A stretch of DNA of 64,000 nucleotides. Origin: an uncultured Lachnospiraceae bacterium (GTDB lineage Bacteria; Bacillota; Clostridia; Lachnospirales; Lachnospiraceae). Below, in pieces: positions 25,106-34,573 of the stretch. The stretch lies in the NCBI GenBank assembly GCA_902761665.1, contig CACWLA010000002.1, forward strand, positions 1-64,000. Direction: 5' to 3'. How positions within the stretch are numbered: the stretch's first letter is position 1; each line of letters starts with the position of its first letter. The notes under the pieces are model-generated. The model was not told the origin of the DNA, did not search any database, and saw nothing but the letters and a program-made list of their open reading frames with translations. A program made the position numbers and the translations under genes.

Positions 25106-28100
25106 ATGAACATTCGCGAAAAAAGAAAGAAACTCACGCTGCGTCTTCGGATGCTCGTGCTCGTGCTGGCGGCAGTGATCCTGCTGCCCGCCCTCACCGC
25201 GCTTGCGGCAGACGGAGACGTGAAAGCGGATCACGGCGCGGTCAAGATCCGGAGCTATGACTATGACAAACTCGTGCAGCGGCTGACGGCGAAGTATCCG
25301 GGCATCTTCAAGAATGCAGCCGTTTACAACGCTTCCAGCCATCAGAACGTCGGTACGGTGCCGGCGCTTCGGGTGCTGATCACCAATTCGGCGAACCACC
25401 GTTCGTCCGGCAACTCCGGTACGACCGTCAGATACCTGAACGGCAGTCCGCGAAGCACGAGCAACTGGGCTCTCGCGCTCGGCAGCTTTGAAGCAAACGA
25501 ATATTTTACGGTGGGCGGCCGCCCGGGTTACTGCTTCGACTGGACCACGCCATCCGCAGCGGGGCAGCATCTTCTCAGTGCCTCGCTTTCCGAAGCGGGG
25601 ATCACGGTCGGGACCGGAGCGAACGTCATGGAACTCGCGCAGGCAGCCAAAATGCTGACGAAGGACAATTATGCGCTGATCGTTCAGAATGCCGCGGCCA
25701 TCGCCAAAGGCCTCTCGGTCGCAGCAGCCGCCAATCCGGACTATAACTGGATCTCATCTCCGGCAGTCACCATTTCCAAAAACGACGTGGAAGCGCTGCT
25801 CAGGGACACGACCGCCGACGGCATTGCCTTCAAGCGCGCCCTCGTGCAAACGCTCGTCTGGGGAAAGATGAATGCCATCTCCTACGGCGACTGGCTGTAT
25901 TCGCTGACGGCTGACAGCGGCTACTGGGACAAGGAAGGCAACTGGGTCGACAATGGGGCAACGGTTATCACGGGACCGATCATCGGATATGCCGGCATCA
26001 TAGATTTCGGCAAGATGTATGATGCAGGCAGGGCAGCCTGGGAAGAACAGATTTCAGCGTCTTCTGTTGATTATGAGTATCAGTACGAACTTATCGTCGG
26101 CGTGCCCTTCAGTGTGCCGGCCGCTGACGCGGGACGGATCGCAAAGATCGCCGAAGCGAACGGCGGCAGGATAGAATCCGGTGGATCCGTCACGGTGAAC
26201 GTGAGCGCGGACAAACGAAGCGTGACCCTGACAGCCACGAAGGCGCTTCCGGAATGGACGGCCTGGCTTACGGCGTCCGAGTCGCCGAACATGATCTATT
26301 CCTCCAAGCCGTACCAGCCGTCGTCGGCAGGGACGACGGGAAACGGACAGTTCATCGTAGACGTTTCCGAGATGATCTTCATGCGGGCGCGCGTCAGGGC
26401 GGTGATGCCGACCGGAACGCTGACGGTCACCAAGTCTTCGGCAAACACGGCGGTCACGGAGGGCAATGCCTGCTATTCGCTGGCCGGGGCAAAGTACGGC
26501 GTTTACACGGACAGTGCCTGCACGCAGCCCGCGAAGAGCACATCCGGCAGTGACGCCGTCCTTGTGACTGCGGCAGACGGAAAGTCAAACACCGTTACGC
26601 TGAATGCCGGCACTTACTATGTTAAGGAGATCGCGCCGAGCCCGGGGTACGGGTTAGCTGCCGGGACATATCCGGTCACGGTCGCCCGCGATGAGGCGAA
26701 GAACCTGTCCGCGGCTGACAGCGCGATCTTCCGGGAGCCGCCGCTGAACGATCCCATGGCACTTTTCATCCGCAAGACGGCGGCAAAGGAGTACGGCGCT
26801 TCGGATTTTGACATGAGCGGCGCGCAGTATACGGTCCGCTACTATGCAGGGCAGTACGGCAAAGAAACACTGCCCGCTGAAGCGAATGCCGTCTGGGTGA
26901 TCGAGACAAAAAAGACCGGCAGCGTCTATGCCGCGTATCTCGCAGACGGCTATGTGGTTTCCGGTTCCCCTGTTTACGGGAAAAATGCGGGCGGCGGCTA
27001 CGTCATTCCGCTGGGAACGCTGACGGTGGAAGAAACGAAGGCACCGGACGGTTTCAAAATCGAGGGCTCCACCCTGCAGCTGATGAACGGAAACGGCTCA
27101 GATGCGGCTGACGGTGTCGTCCTGTTCAATCTGGTCGACCGGAACAGCGCGGTCTCCGTCATCAGCGGCAATGAGACTGATGATACGGAAGAAGGCATTC
27201 AGATCCTTCAGAAGGAAACGGTTGCCGCCGTGAACGTCAGGGTCCTGAAGACATCTGACGACGGGGCGGTCTCCGGTCTTTCTTTCACGCTTTCCGGAAC
27301 GCTCCTCGCCGGCGGAACCTACAGTGAGACCCGTGTGACCGACGAAAGCGGCGCTATTGACTTCGGCGAGGTCCCTTACGGCAGCTACACCCTGAGAGAA
27401 AACCTGAGCGAAGAACAGGCGGGAATCTATCAGGCAGGTGAACCGGTAAGATTCACGCTTGACGCAAGTGCCGCGAGTCCTTATGCCGTGACGGTCCGCA
27501 ACACGCTGAAGCGCGGAAGCATGACCTTCACCAAGGTCCTGAAAAGTTCCGGCGCTGCCCTGGCATATGTCCCGTGGAGGCTCACGAATACTGACACGGG
27601 AGAGGTGCATTTCTTCATCACCGACGAAAACGGCGTATTCAGCACCGAACGCGGTACGCACAGCGTAGATACCAACGGCGCGGATCAGGCCCTGTCCGCT
27701 TATGACCCGGACAAGGATATCGTTCCGGACGCTGTGATGGATGAGCTTGTTTCCGCCGGCGCTGCGGCCTTCGGCGTATGGTTCAGCCCCGGTGCGGCCG
27801 ACGACGCTGCAGCGGCGCTTCCGGTCGGCAGTTACAGACTGGAGGAAATGAAGACCGAAGGCAGAAAGAGCCTTGTGCCTGAAAGCCGGACCTTCAGGGT
27901 CGAGACTTACGGCAAGACCGTTGATCTCGGCAGCATTGAAAATGATGCGATCGAGATCGGGACCGCGGCGAAGGACGGGGTGACCGGCACGCACAATGCT
28001 TTTGCAGGTCCCGGCGCGAAGATCGTCGACACCGTGACTTACAGCGGCTGCAAGTCGGGTGAGACTTACACGGCTGTCGGTGAACTGATGCTCGTGGAGG

Positions 28101-30529
28101 CTGACGGGAGCGTGACCTCTCTGGGCGTGACGGCGGCAGGAACGTTTACCGCCGAGGCAGCTTCGGGAAGCATGAGCATCACCTTCACCTTCGATGCCTC
28201 CGCTCTGGCCGGGAAAAAGATCGTTGCCTATGAGACGCTGCTGACGTCTGCCGGACAGTTCGCTGCGGAGCATAAGGATCCGACAGATGCAAGCCAGATC
28301 ATCAGCTTCCCGAAGATCGGGACGGCGGCGAGAGATTCCGAGACCGGCATCGGCGTATCCGAAGCGGACGGCAGCGTGACCGTTATCGATACCGTCACCT
28401 ATGAAAATCTGATCCCCGGCACCGCGTACACCCTGAGAGGCGAGCTGTTTGACAAGGCATCCAGCCGCAGCACCGGGATCACCGCCGAGAAGACCTTTAC
28501 GCCGGCCGCAGCCTCCGGCAGCGTTGAAGTGAATTTCAACTTCAGCGGTACGAATCTGGCGGGCAGGGCGCTGGCCGCGTACGAGACGCTGTGCATCGGT
28601 TCCGACACGCTTGCCGAACACAGAAACATCCGGGACGATGCGCAGACGGTTTACCTTCCGAAGATCGGCACCGTCCTGCTCGACAGCCGTACGGGCACCC
28701 ATCAGGCTTTGGGGGAAGGCACGGTCACGCTGACGGATACGGTCAGTTATGCAAGCCTCCGCCCCGGCAGGCAGTACACGGTGAAGGGCGAACTGATGAA
28801 TAAGGCGACGGGGGAGAGCACCGGCATCACCGCCGAGAAGACCTTTACGCCGGACAGCGCAGACGGAACGGTGGAACTTGCGTTCACGTTTGACGGAGCG
28901 GCGTTCCGGGGAAGAGTCGTGACTGCGTTTGAGCGCATCTTCTGCGGCAATGCGGAAGCTGCTGCCCATGCCGATATTGAGGATGCCGGCCAGACGGTTT
29001 ACATCCCCGGCATCGATACGGCTGCGGCAGCTGATGACACGGAAGCTCACGTGACCGGACCGAATGAACAGATAAGCATTACCGACCGCGTGGACTTCAC
29101 CGGCCTGGAGGCGGGCAGGGAATACAGCCTGAAGGGCGAACTGTACGACAAAGAAAGCGGTGAGCCCATGGGCATCACCGCTGAGAAGACCTTTATTCCT
29201 GACGCATCTGACGGATATGCGGAACTCGTGTTTACGTTTGACGGCAGCCGACTGGCCGGCAGGACGGTCGTGGTTTTCGAGACTTTATATGCCGAACAGA
29301 AGGAAGTGGCCGTCCACCGCGACATTAACGACGAAGATCAGAGCGTACACATTCCTGCGATCGAGACCGATGCTGCAGATAACGAAAGCGGGCTGAACCA
29401 TGTCGAAGCAAATGCAGCGGCCTCCGTTACGGACACCGTCACCTACCTAAATCTGCTCCCCGGCAAGGAATATGCCGTGAAAGGCGAACTGTACGATAAG
29501 GAGACCGGCGCGTCCGTCGGCGTCACTGCCGAAACCAGGTTCACCCCTGAGACAGCTGACGGAAGCGTGGAGATCGTTTTCACGTTTGACGCTTCCGCGC
29601 TGGGCGGGAGGACGCTCGTTGCCTTTGAGAAACTGTACTTTGGAAATGCCGAGATCGCCGCGCACGAAGACATCCATGACGTCCGCCAGACGATCCATGT
29701 GCCGGAGATCACAACAAAAGCGAAGAACGATGAGACCGGGACCCGCGAAGGAACGCTCAGTGAAACCATCACGGTCACCGATGCGGTAAGCTATGCCGGA
29801 CTGGTCCCCGGCGAAGAATATGTTCTGAAGGGGATCCTCATGGACAGGGAGTCGGGAAAGGCACTGCTGTGTGACGGAGAAGAAGTACGCGCTGAAGCCG
29901 TTTTCATCCCGGAAGAGGCGGAAGGGACCGCAGAAATGCACTTTACGTTCAGCTCGGTCTCCCTTGCCGGGAAGACTGCCGTGGTCTTTGAGACTCTGTA
30001 TTACCGGGGGACGGAAGTCGCCGTACACGCGGACATTGAAGACAATGATCAGGCCGTGGTCTTTCCGGGAATCACCACGAAGGCATCGGATGCGGAGAGC
30101 GGGAAATCGTCCCTGCGCAGCGGCAGGATCGCTGATGAGATCGGCTTTTCCGGCCTTACGCCCGGCGCAGCGTATGTGATCGTGACGACAGTCTGGGACA
30201 AAACTGCCGGCGCCCTGCTGGACGTCCGCGAGGAATGCGATTTCTCGCCGGAAGTGCCGGAAGGAACCCTGCGGGTGACGGTCGCCGTCCCTGCCGAAAG
30301 TCTGGAGGGACACAGCCTGGTCGTTTTTGAAGAACTCTGGCTGATCACGAAAAACGGCTGGGTCCTCACGGCAGAGCATAAGGATCCGGCCGCAAAGGAG
30401 CAGACGGTCAGTGTTCCGGCGATCACGCCGCCGACCGGCGACGGAGCGGGCCTCTTCCTGCATGCAGCCGTGATGGCGGCCGCCGGCGCAGGCATCATTC
30501 TCGCGAAAAAGCGCAGGGGCGGCTCATAA
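25106..30529 (+). CDS. Cell-wall thioester-domain adhesin with SpaA/CnaB and seven VaFE repeats
   Basis: A 1807-residue secreted protein. After a signal peptide (cleavage near ALAA, residue 34-35) comes a thioester-type domain: GYCFDW (C143) and VQTLVW (Q247) fit the Cys-Gln pair that forms the internal thioester used to bind host or substrate amines. CnaB/SpaA-like domains follow (about 435-950), then seven VaFE (T-Q ester type) repeats of 116-121 residues. The C-terminus has PPTGD, a hydrophobic helix and KKRRGGS, a sortase signal of non-LPXTG form. Start: AAAGGAG before ATG 25106. No sortase is in the window. Host or plant-fibre adhesion is the likely role. Confidence 0.88.
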   Translation: MNIREKRKKLTLRLRMLVLVLAAVILLPALTALAADGDVKADHGAVKIRSYDYDKLVQRLTAKYPGIFKNAAVYNASSHQNVGTVPALRVLITNSANHRSSGNSGTTVRYLNGSPRSTSNWALALGSFEANEYFTVGGRPGYCFDWTTPSAAGQHLLSASLSEAGITVGTGANVMELAQAAKMLTKDNYALIVQNAAAIAKGLSVAAAANPDYNWISSPAVTISKNDVEALLRDTTADGIAFKRALVQTLVWGKMNAISYGDWLYSLTADSGYWDKEGNWVDNGATVITGPIIGYAGIIDFGKMYDAGRAAWEEQISASSVDYEYQYELIVGVPFSVPAADAGRIAKIAEANGGRIESGGSVTVNVSADKRSVTLTATKALPEWTAWLTASESPNMIYSSKPYQPSSAGTTGNGQFIVDVSEMIFMRARVRAVMPTGTLTVTKSSANTAVTEGNACYSLAGAKYGVYTDSACTQPAKSTSGSDAVLVTAADGKSNTVTLNAGTYYVKEIAPSPGYGLAAGTYPVTVARDEAKNLSAADSAIFREPPLNDPMALFIRKTAAKEYGASDFDMSGAQYTVRYYAGQYGKETLPAEANAVWVIETKKTGSVYAAYLADGYVVSGSPVYGKNAGGGYVIPLGTLTVEETKAPDGFKIEGSTLQLMNGNGSDAADGVVLFNLVDRNSAVSVISGNETDDTEEGIQILQKETVAAVNVRVLKTSDDGAVSGLSFTLSGTLLAGGTYSETRVTDESGAIDFGEVPYGSYTLRENLSEEQAGIYQAGEPVRFTLDASAASPYAVTVRNTLKRGSMTFTKVLKSSGAALAYVPWRLTNTDTGEVHFFITDENGVFSTERGTHSVDTNGADQALSAYDPDKDIVPDAVMDELVSAGAAAFGVWFSPGAADDAAAALPVGSYRLEEMKTEGRKSLVPESRTFRVETYGKTVDLGSIENDAIEIGTAAKDGVTGTHNAFAGPGAKIVDTVTYSGCKSGETYTAVGELMLVEADGSVTSLGVTAAGTFTAEAASGSMSITFTFDASALAGKKIVAYETLLTSAGQFAAEHKDPTDASQIISFPKIGTAARDSETGIGVSEADGSVTVIDTVTYENLIPGTAYTLRGELFDKASSRSTGITAEKTFTPAAASGSVEVNFNFSGTNLAGRALAAYETLCIGSDTLAEHRNIRDDAQTVYLPKIGTVLLDSRTGTHQALGEGTVTLTDTVSYASLRPGRQYTVKGELMNKATGESTGITAEKTFTPDSADGTVELAFTFDGAAFRGRVVTAFERIFCGNAEAAAHADIEDAGQTVYIPGIDTAAAADDTEAHVTGPNEQISITDRVDFTGLEAGREYSLKGELYDKESGEPMGITAEKTFIPDASDGYAELVFTFDGSRLAGRTVVVFETLYAEQKEVAVHRDINDEDQSVHIPAIETDAADNESGLNHVEANAAASVTDTVTYLNLLPGKEYAVKGELYDKETGASVGVTAETRFTPETADGSVEIVFTFDASALGGRTLVAFEKLYFGNAEIAAHEDIHDVRQTIHVPEITTKAKNDETGTREGTLSETITVTDAVSYAGLVPGEEYVLKGILMDRESGKALLCDGEEVRAEAVFIPEEAEGTAEMHFTFSSVSLAGKTAVVFETLYYRGTEVAVHADIEDNDQAVVFPGITTKASDAESGKSSLRSGRIADEIGFSGLTPGAAYVIVTTVWDKTAGALLDVREECDFSPEVPEGTLRVTVAVPAESLEGHSLVVFEELWLITKNGWVLTAEHKDPAAKEQTVSVPAITPPTGDGAGLFLHAAVMAAAGAGIILAKKRRGGS
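27954..30420 (+). repeat. Seven tandem VaFE/T-Q-ester-type repeats
   Basis: Repeat starts are at about 27954, 28315, 28663, 29008, 29356, 29704 and 30067, each opening with a Gly/Asp/Glu/Thr-Thr-x-Ala-type strand and ending with a D-x-x-Q-x-V segment. Each has the core pattern D-x-V-x-Y ... G-E-L ... F-x-F ... FE-x-L-Y ... H-x-D. The Thr and Gln at the ends are the expected partners of an ester crosslink. Confidence 0.85.
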
Positions 30530-31297
30530 GCGGTGCAGTTCCACGGTCTCCGCGAGCTTCAGACCGAAGCGGGAGACCATGCTTAACGCCTTTTGCTCAC
30601 CGGCCGCATCGGGAAGATCCGACGGCCGGTGGGCATCACAGCCGATGACGGCCGTGCAGCCTTCTTCGCCGGCGATCTTCCAGAAACGTTCATTCGGATA
30701 GTGACGGTCTTCCCGGATGCCGAGAAGATTGATCTCGACCGGCGTTCCCGTCCGGTTTGCTGCCTGACAGAGCCGCCGCATTTCACGGTCGAAGATGCCG
30801 GCGTCACCGCCGAAATGGATCAGGTCAGGGTGCGCAAAATAGGTAAAGAGCCCGGTCTCCAGTGCCTCCGTGCACTGCGAAACGTAGCGGACCAGGGTGT
30901 TTTCGTCTTCGGTACGGCGGCCGCTGTAAACGTCGCCGATCTCGTTGCCCAGAAAGTGCTGGCCGAGGATCATGTATTCCACGCCGTTTTCACGGAGCAT
31001 CTGCAGCAGGCGGGAAAAGTATTTCGGATAGTATTCCGCTTCGACGCCCAGACGGATGTCGAGCGTACCTTTGTATTCTGCCGCAAGGCGTCTCACGGAC
31101 GCGGCATAGCCGGGAAGTTCTTCCGGCGTCATACGGATGCGGTGGTTCCGGAGACTGGTGTCAAAATAGTCCTGCGGCGTATGGTCGGAAAAGCCGAGGA
31201 TCTTCAGGCCGGCTTTTGCGGCCTGTTCCGCGTATTCCCGTTCGTCTCCTTCGGCGTGTCCGCAGCGGTAGGTATGCGTATGGTAATTGGCGATCAT
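30524..31297 (-). CDS. PHP-domain phosphatase, histidinol-phosphatase (HisK) type
   Basis: A 257-residue metal-dependent phosphoesterase. The PHP motifs are ANYHTHTYRCGHAEG (3-17), FSDHTP (36-41), the LGVEAEYY strand, the GQHFLG and FAHPDL segments, and IGCDAHRPSD near the C-terminus; together these bind the trinuclear metal site. Length and motif spacing fit HisK/HisJ histidinol-phosphate phosphatases. No other his gene is nearby, so the assignment is by family only. It converges on the wall-protein gene, with the two stops overlapping by 6 bases. The start has AAGGAGG. Confidence 0.85.
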   Translation of the reverse strand: MIANYHTHTYRCGHAEGDEREYAEQAAKAGLKILGFSDHTPQDYFDTSLRNHRIRMTPEELPGYAASVRRLAAEYKGTLDIRLGVEAEYYPKYFSRLLQMLRENGVEYMILGQHFLGNEIGDVYSGRRTEDENTLVRYVSQCTEALETGLFTYFAHPDLIHFGGDAGIFDREMRRLCQAANRTGTPVEINLLGIREDRHYPNERFWKIAGEEGCTAVIGCDAHRPSDLPDAAGEQKALSMVSRFGLKLAETVELHRL

Positions 31298-31350
31298 GGG
31301 GATCCTCCTTCAGGCGGGCACAGACATAAGCAGCGCTCCGCCGGATATCC

Positions 31351-31379
31351 ATCTTAGCGGAGAAGCCGCCGGAAATCAA
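31351..31379 (-). promoter_or_regulatory. Promoter of the PHP phosphatase gene
   Basis: On the minus strand, TTGATT (31374-31379), 17-base spacer, TAAGAT (31351-31356). It diverges from the sufC promoter. Confidence 0.75.
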
Positions 31380-31442
31380 GCCGGAAGTTGAAACGGTCTG
31401 ATTTTCGGCCTTTGTATTCCTGCGCTTCGTACGCCTTCCGGT

Positions 31443-31471
31443 TTGCTTTTCCCCGGCGGCTGTGCTATACT
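31443..31471 (+). promoter_or_regulatory. Promoter of the sufCB operon
   Basis: TTGCTT (31443-31448), 17-base spacer, TATACT (31466-31471). No iron-sulfur regulator gene or obvious operator is visible nearby. Confidence 0.75.
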
Positions 31472-31500
31472 GTCTCCGGCACAATTTACAGGAGGACGGT

Positions 31501-32229
31501 ATGCTCGAATTACAACATGTCTCCTATGACGTGAACGACGAAGGCGGAAACAAGGAGATCCTGAAGGATATCAGCCTGACTATTGAAGACGGCGATTTCC
31601 TGGTGGTCACCGGACCGAACGGTGGGGGAAAATCTTCTCTTGCCAAGGTTATTATGGGTATAAATAAGCCGACAGGAGGGAAAATTCTCCTTGACGGCGA
31701 GGATATTACGGAACTGGACATTACTGGGCGCGCTGCGCGCGGCATCAGCTTCGCGTTTCAGACGCCGGTGACGTTCAAGGGGATCCGGGTGCTCGACCTG
31801 CTCCGCATGGCCCGCGGAAAACAGATCTCGATCGCGCAGGCCTGCGACTATCTGTCCCGGGTCGGCCTCTGCGCCAGGGATTACATTGACCGCGAGGTGA
31901 ACGGGTCGCTTTCGGGCGGCGAACTGAAGCGCATTGAGATCGCGACGGTCCTCGCCCGCGGGACGAAGCTTTCCCTCTTTGACGAGCCGGAGGCCGGCAT
32001 CGACATCTGGAGCTTCCAGAACCTGATCCGGGTCTTCGAATCGATCCGGCAGAGCGTGCAGGGTTCCGTGATGATCATTTCCCATCAGGAACGCATCCTG
32101 GACATCGCCGATAAGATCGCGGTGATTGAAGACGGACGCGTCGTGCGTTTCGGTCCGAAGGATGAGGTGCTGCCGCAGCTTTTAGGCACCGCCTCCGCCA
32201 TGAACATGGCCTGCGACAGGCTGGAATGA
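31501..32229 (+). CDS. sufC: SufC, Fe-S cluster assembly ATPase
   Basis: A 242-residue ABC-type ATPase. Walker A is GPNGGGKSS (39-47), the signature SGGELKRIEIA near 137-147 has the GGE(L/M)K form typical of SufC, and Walker B is SLFDEPEAGID. It powers the scaffold encoded next in building iron-sulfur clusters in the cytoplasm. The ATG at 31501 has ACAGGAGG in front. The usual partners sufS, sufU and a second scaffold gene are absent here, so this is a two-gene sufCB arrangement. Confidence 0.93.
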   Translation: MLELQHVSYDVNDEGGNKEILKDISLTIEDGDFLVVTGPNGGGKSSLAKVIMGINKPTGGKILLDGEDITELDITGRAARGISFAFQTPVTFKGIRVLDLLRMARGKQISIAQACDYLSRVGLCARDYIDREVNGSLSGGELKRIEIATVLARGTKLSLFDEPEAGIDIWSFQNLIRVFESIRQSVQGSVMIISHQERILDIADKIAVIEDGRVVRFGPKDEVLPQLLGTASAMNMACDRLE

Positions 32230-32239
32230 GGAGGGGAAC

Positions 32240-33160
32240 ATGTTAGACGCGATCCAGAGACATCTCATCGAAGAAATTGCGGACCTGCACACGGTTCCCG
32301 AAGGCGCCTACAACATCCGCGCGAACGGAAAACTTGACAGCCGCAGGACAACGGCGAACATTGACATCATCTCCAAGACGGATAAGAGCGGCATCGACAT
32401 CCGCATCAAGGACGGAACGAAGAACGAATCGGTCCATATTCCGGTCGTGCTCAGTGAGAGCGGCCTGAAGGAGACCGTTTACAACGATTTTTACATCGGC
32501 GAGGATTGCGACGTGGTGATCGTGGCGGGCTGCGGCATCGATAACTGCGGCGTCCACGATTCCGAACACGACGGCGTCCACCGCTTCTTCATCGGGAAGA
32601 ATTCCCGCGTGAAATACGTGGAGAAGCATTACGGCCAGGGCGACGGGACCGGAAAGCGCATCCTGAACCCGGTGACCGAGGCCTATCTGGAAGAGGGCGC
32701 GCACGCCGAATTCGAGATGGTGCAGATCAAGGGCGTCGATTCGACCGTCCGCACCAATATCGCGAAGCTCGCGGCCGGCGCTTCCTTCATCGTGCACGAA
32801 GCGCTGATGACCCACGGACAGCAGACGGCGAAGAGCCTCTACACCGTGGAAATGAACGGTGACGATTCCTCCGCCGACGTGGTCTCACGTTCGGTCGCGC
32901 GGGACGATTCCGTGCAGGAATTCGAGGCCTGCCTCATCGGCAATACGCTCTGCAAGGGACACGCGGAATGTGACGCGATCATCATGGACCGCGCACGGGT
33001 GATCTCCGTGCCGAAGCTGGAGGCCAATTCGGTCGATGCAGCGCTCATCCACGAGGCTGCCGTCGGCAAGATCGCCGGCGACCAGCTGATCAAGCTGATG
33101 ACTCTCGGCCTCTCCGAAGAGCAGGCTGAGGAGCAGATCATCAGCGGTTTCCTGCGGTAG
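32240..33160 (+). CDS. sufB: SufB/SufD-family scaffold, short form
   Basis: A 306-residue scaffold protein, much shorter than the approximately 470-residue SufB of typical systems; it consists mainly of the beta-helix core. Recognisable segments are VVIVAGCGIDNCGVH (near 90-104), VEKHYGQG, and the C-terminal LEANSVDAALIHEAAVGKIAGDQL, where SufB/D proteins have their cluster- and SufC-contacting Glu and His. It follows sufC by 10 bases with GAGGAGG. Such short SufCB pairs occur in anaerobes and archaea and have been proposed as a minimal, early Fe-S assembly system. Confidence 0.88.
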   Translation: MLDAIQRHLIEEIADLHTVPEGAYNIRANGKLDSRRTTANIDIISKTDKSGIDIRIKDGTKNESVHIPVVLSESGLKETVYNDFYIGEDCDVVIVAGCGIDNCGVHDSEHDGVHRFFIGKNSRVKYVEKHYGQGDGTGKRILNPVTEAYLEEGAHAEFEMVQIKGVDSTVRTNIAKLAAGASFIVHEALMTHGQQTAKSLYTVEMNGDDSSADVVSRSVARDDSVQEFEACLIGNTLCKGHAECDAIIMDRARVISVPKLEANSVDAALIHEAAVGKIAGDQLIKLMTLGLSEEQAEEQIISGFLR

Positions 33161-33167
33161 GCAGACC

Positions 33168-34553
33168 ATGAAGGAGGACGGCGCGCGCGAAAAGACGATG
33201 GTGCAGGACCTGACTGAGGGGAGCATCCCGAAACTGCTCCTCCGTTTTGCCCTGCCGCTTCTCGCCGCGAACGCCCTGCAGGCTGTCTATAATCTTGTGG
33301 ACATGGTGGTCGTGGGGCAGCACATCGGCGGCGCCGGCATGTCGGCGGTCTCCATCGGCGGTGACCTGCTGCATCTGATCACTTTCATTGCGATGGGCTT
33401 TTCCTCCGCCGGGCAGGTCCTGATCGCCCGCGACGTCGGCGCCGGCCGCATGGACCGGGTGAAGAAAACGATCGGAAACCTGTTCTTTTTCCTTTTCGCG
33501 GCAGCGCTCGTAATCGCCGCCGCCTGCCTGATCTTCCGCGAAAGGCTTCTCAGACTGGTCAATACGCCGGATGGGTCTTTCGCCTATACGATGGATTATT
33601 TCGTGACCTGCTCCTGCGGGCTGGTCTTCATATACGGCTATAACTGCGTGAGCGCGATCCTGCGCGGGATGGGGGACAGCAAACGTCCCTTTGTTTTCAT
33701 TGGCATCGCGGCGGTGCTGAACACCGTCCTCGATGTCCTTTTTGTCATTCCCTGCGGGATGGGGCCTTTCGGCGCCGCGCTGGCTACGGTCATCGGCCAG
33801 GGGACGAGTTTCGCCCTGTCAATCGTCTATCTGTACCGGCGCCGCGAGATGTTCCATTTCGACTTCAGGCCGGAGAGCTTCCGCCCCGACGCGCATACCA
33901 TGGGCCGCCTCGTAGGGCTCGGGATCCCGATGTCGATCCAGTCGATGTCGGTCAACCTCTCGAAGACCGTGCTCATGAGCTGGATCAACAGCGAGGGCAT
34001 GATCTATTCAGCCCTTGCCGGCATCTACAACAAGACCGGCATGATGTTCGGCATCGTCTCCAACTCGTTTACGACAGCGGGCTCGTCCATGATCGGCCAG
34101 AACCTCGGCGCCGGCAGGAACGAACGCGTACCGAAGATCCTGGGCGTCGTCCTGTCGATCGGCATGGGCATGGCAACCGTATTTTCCGCCCTGCTGCTTC
34201 TGTTCCAGCTGCCCTTCTATGAGATCTTCACGACGGACGAAGCCGTGCTGGCCGAGGTGTCCATCCTGACCGTCCCGATCATTCTGAATCTCTACGGCGG
34301 CGCCACCAGAAGCGGAGGCTTTGCCCTCATCAACGGCACCGGACGTTCGAAACTGAATCTTTTCGTTGCGATCTTCGACGGCATGATCAGCCGCATCGGG
34401 ATCGCGGCGCTGCTTTACTTTACCTTTAAGATGGGCGCGCTCGGCTGCTGGTACGGCGACGCGCTCGCCGGCTTCATGCCGATCGTGATCGGCGGCCTGT
34501 TCTTCCTGAGCGGCAAATGGAAGACGCCGTCGCCCGGCAGGAAGGAAGAATGA
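33168..34553 (+). CDS. MATE-family multidrug/metabolite exporter
   Basis: A 461-residue protein with twelve membrane helices. The N-terminal half begins LTEGSIPKLLLRFALPLLAANALQAVYNLVDMVVVGQ, the typical MATE opening, and the second half repeats the fold from about residue 240 (LVGLGIPMSIQSMSVNLSKTVLM). MATE proteins export cationic drugs or metabolites against sodium or protons. The start is not certain: the ATG at 33168 has no good ribosome site, while an AAGGAGG at 33171-33177 lies inside the frame and 20 bases before a second ATG at 33198. It may be cotranscribed with sufCB. Confidence 0.88.
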   Translation: MKEDGAREKTMVQDLTEGSIPKLLLRFALPLLAANALQAVYNLVDMVVVGQHIGGAGMSAVSIGGDLLHLITFIAMGFSSAGQVLIARDVGAGRMDRVKKTIGNLFFFLFAAALVIAAACLIFRERLLRLVNTPDGSFAYTMDYFVTCSCGLVFIYGYNCVSAILRGMGDSKRPFVFIGIAAVLNTVLDVLFVIPCGMGPFGAALATVIGQGTSFALSIVYLYRRREMFHFDFRPESFRPDAHTMGRLVGLGIPMSIQSMSVNLSKTVLMSWINSEGMIYSALAGIYNKTGMMFGIVSNSFTTAGSSMIGQNLGAGRNERVPKILGVVLSIGMGMATVFSALLLLFQLPFYEIFTTDEAVLAEVSILTVPIILNLYGGATRSGGFALINGTGRSKLNLFVAIFDGMISRIGIAALLYFTFKMGALGCWYGDALAGFMPIVIGGLFFLSGKWKTPSPGRKEE

Positions 34554-34573
34554 CCGACTAAGGAGGCGCTGCC

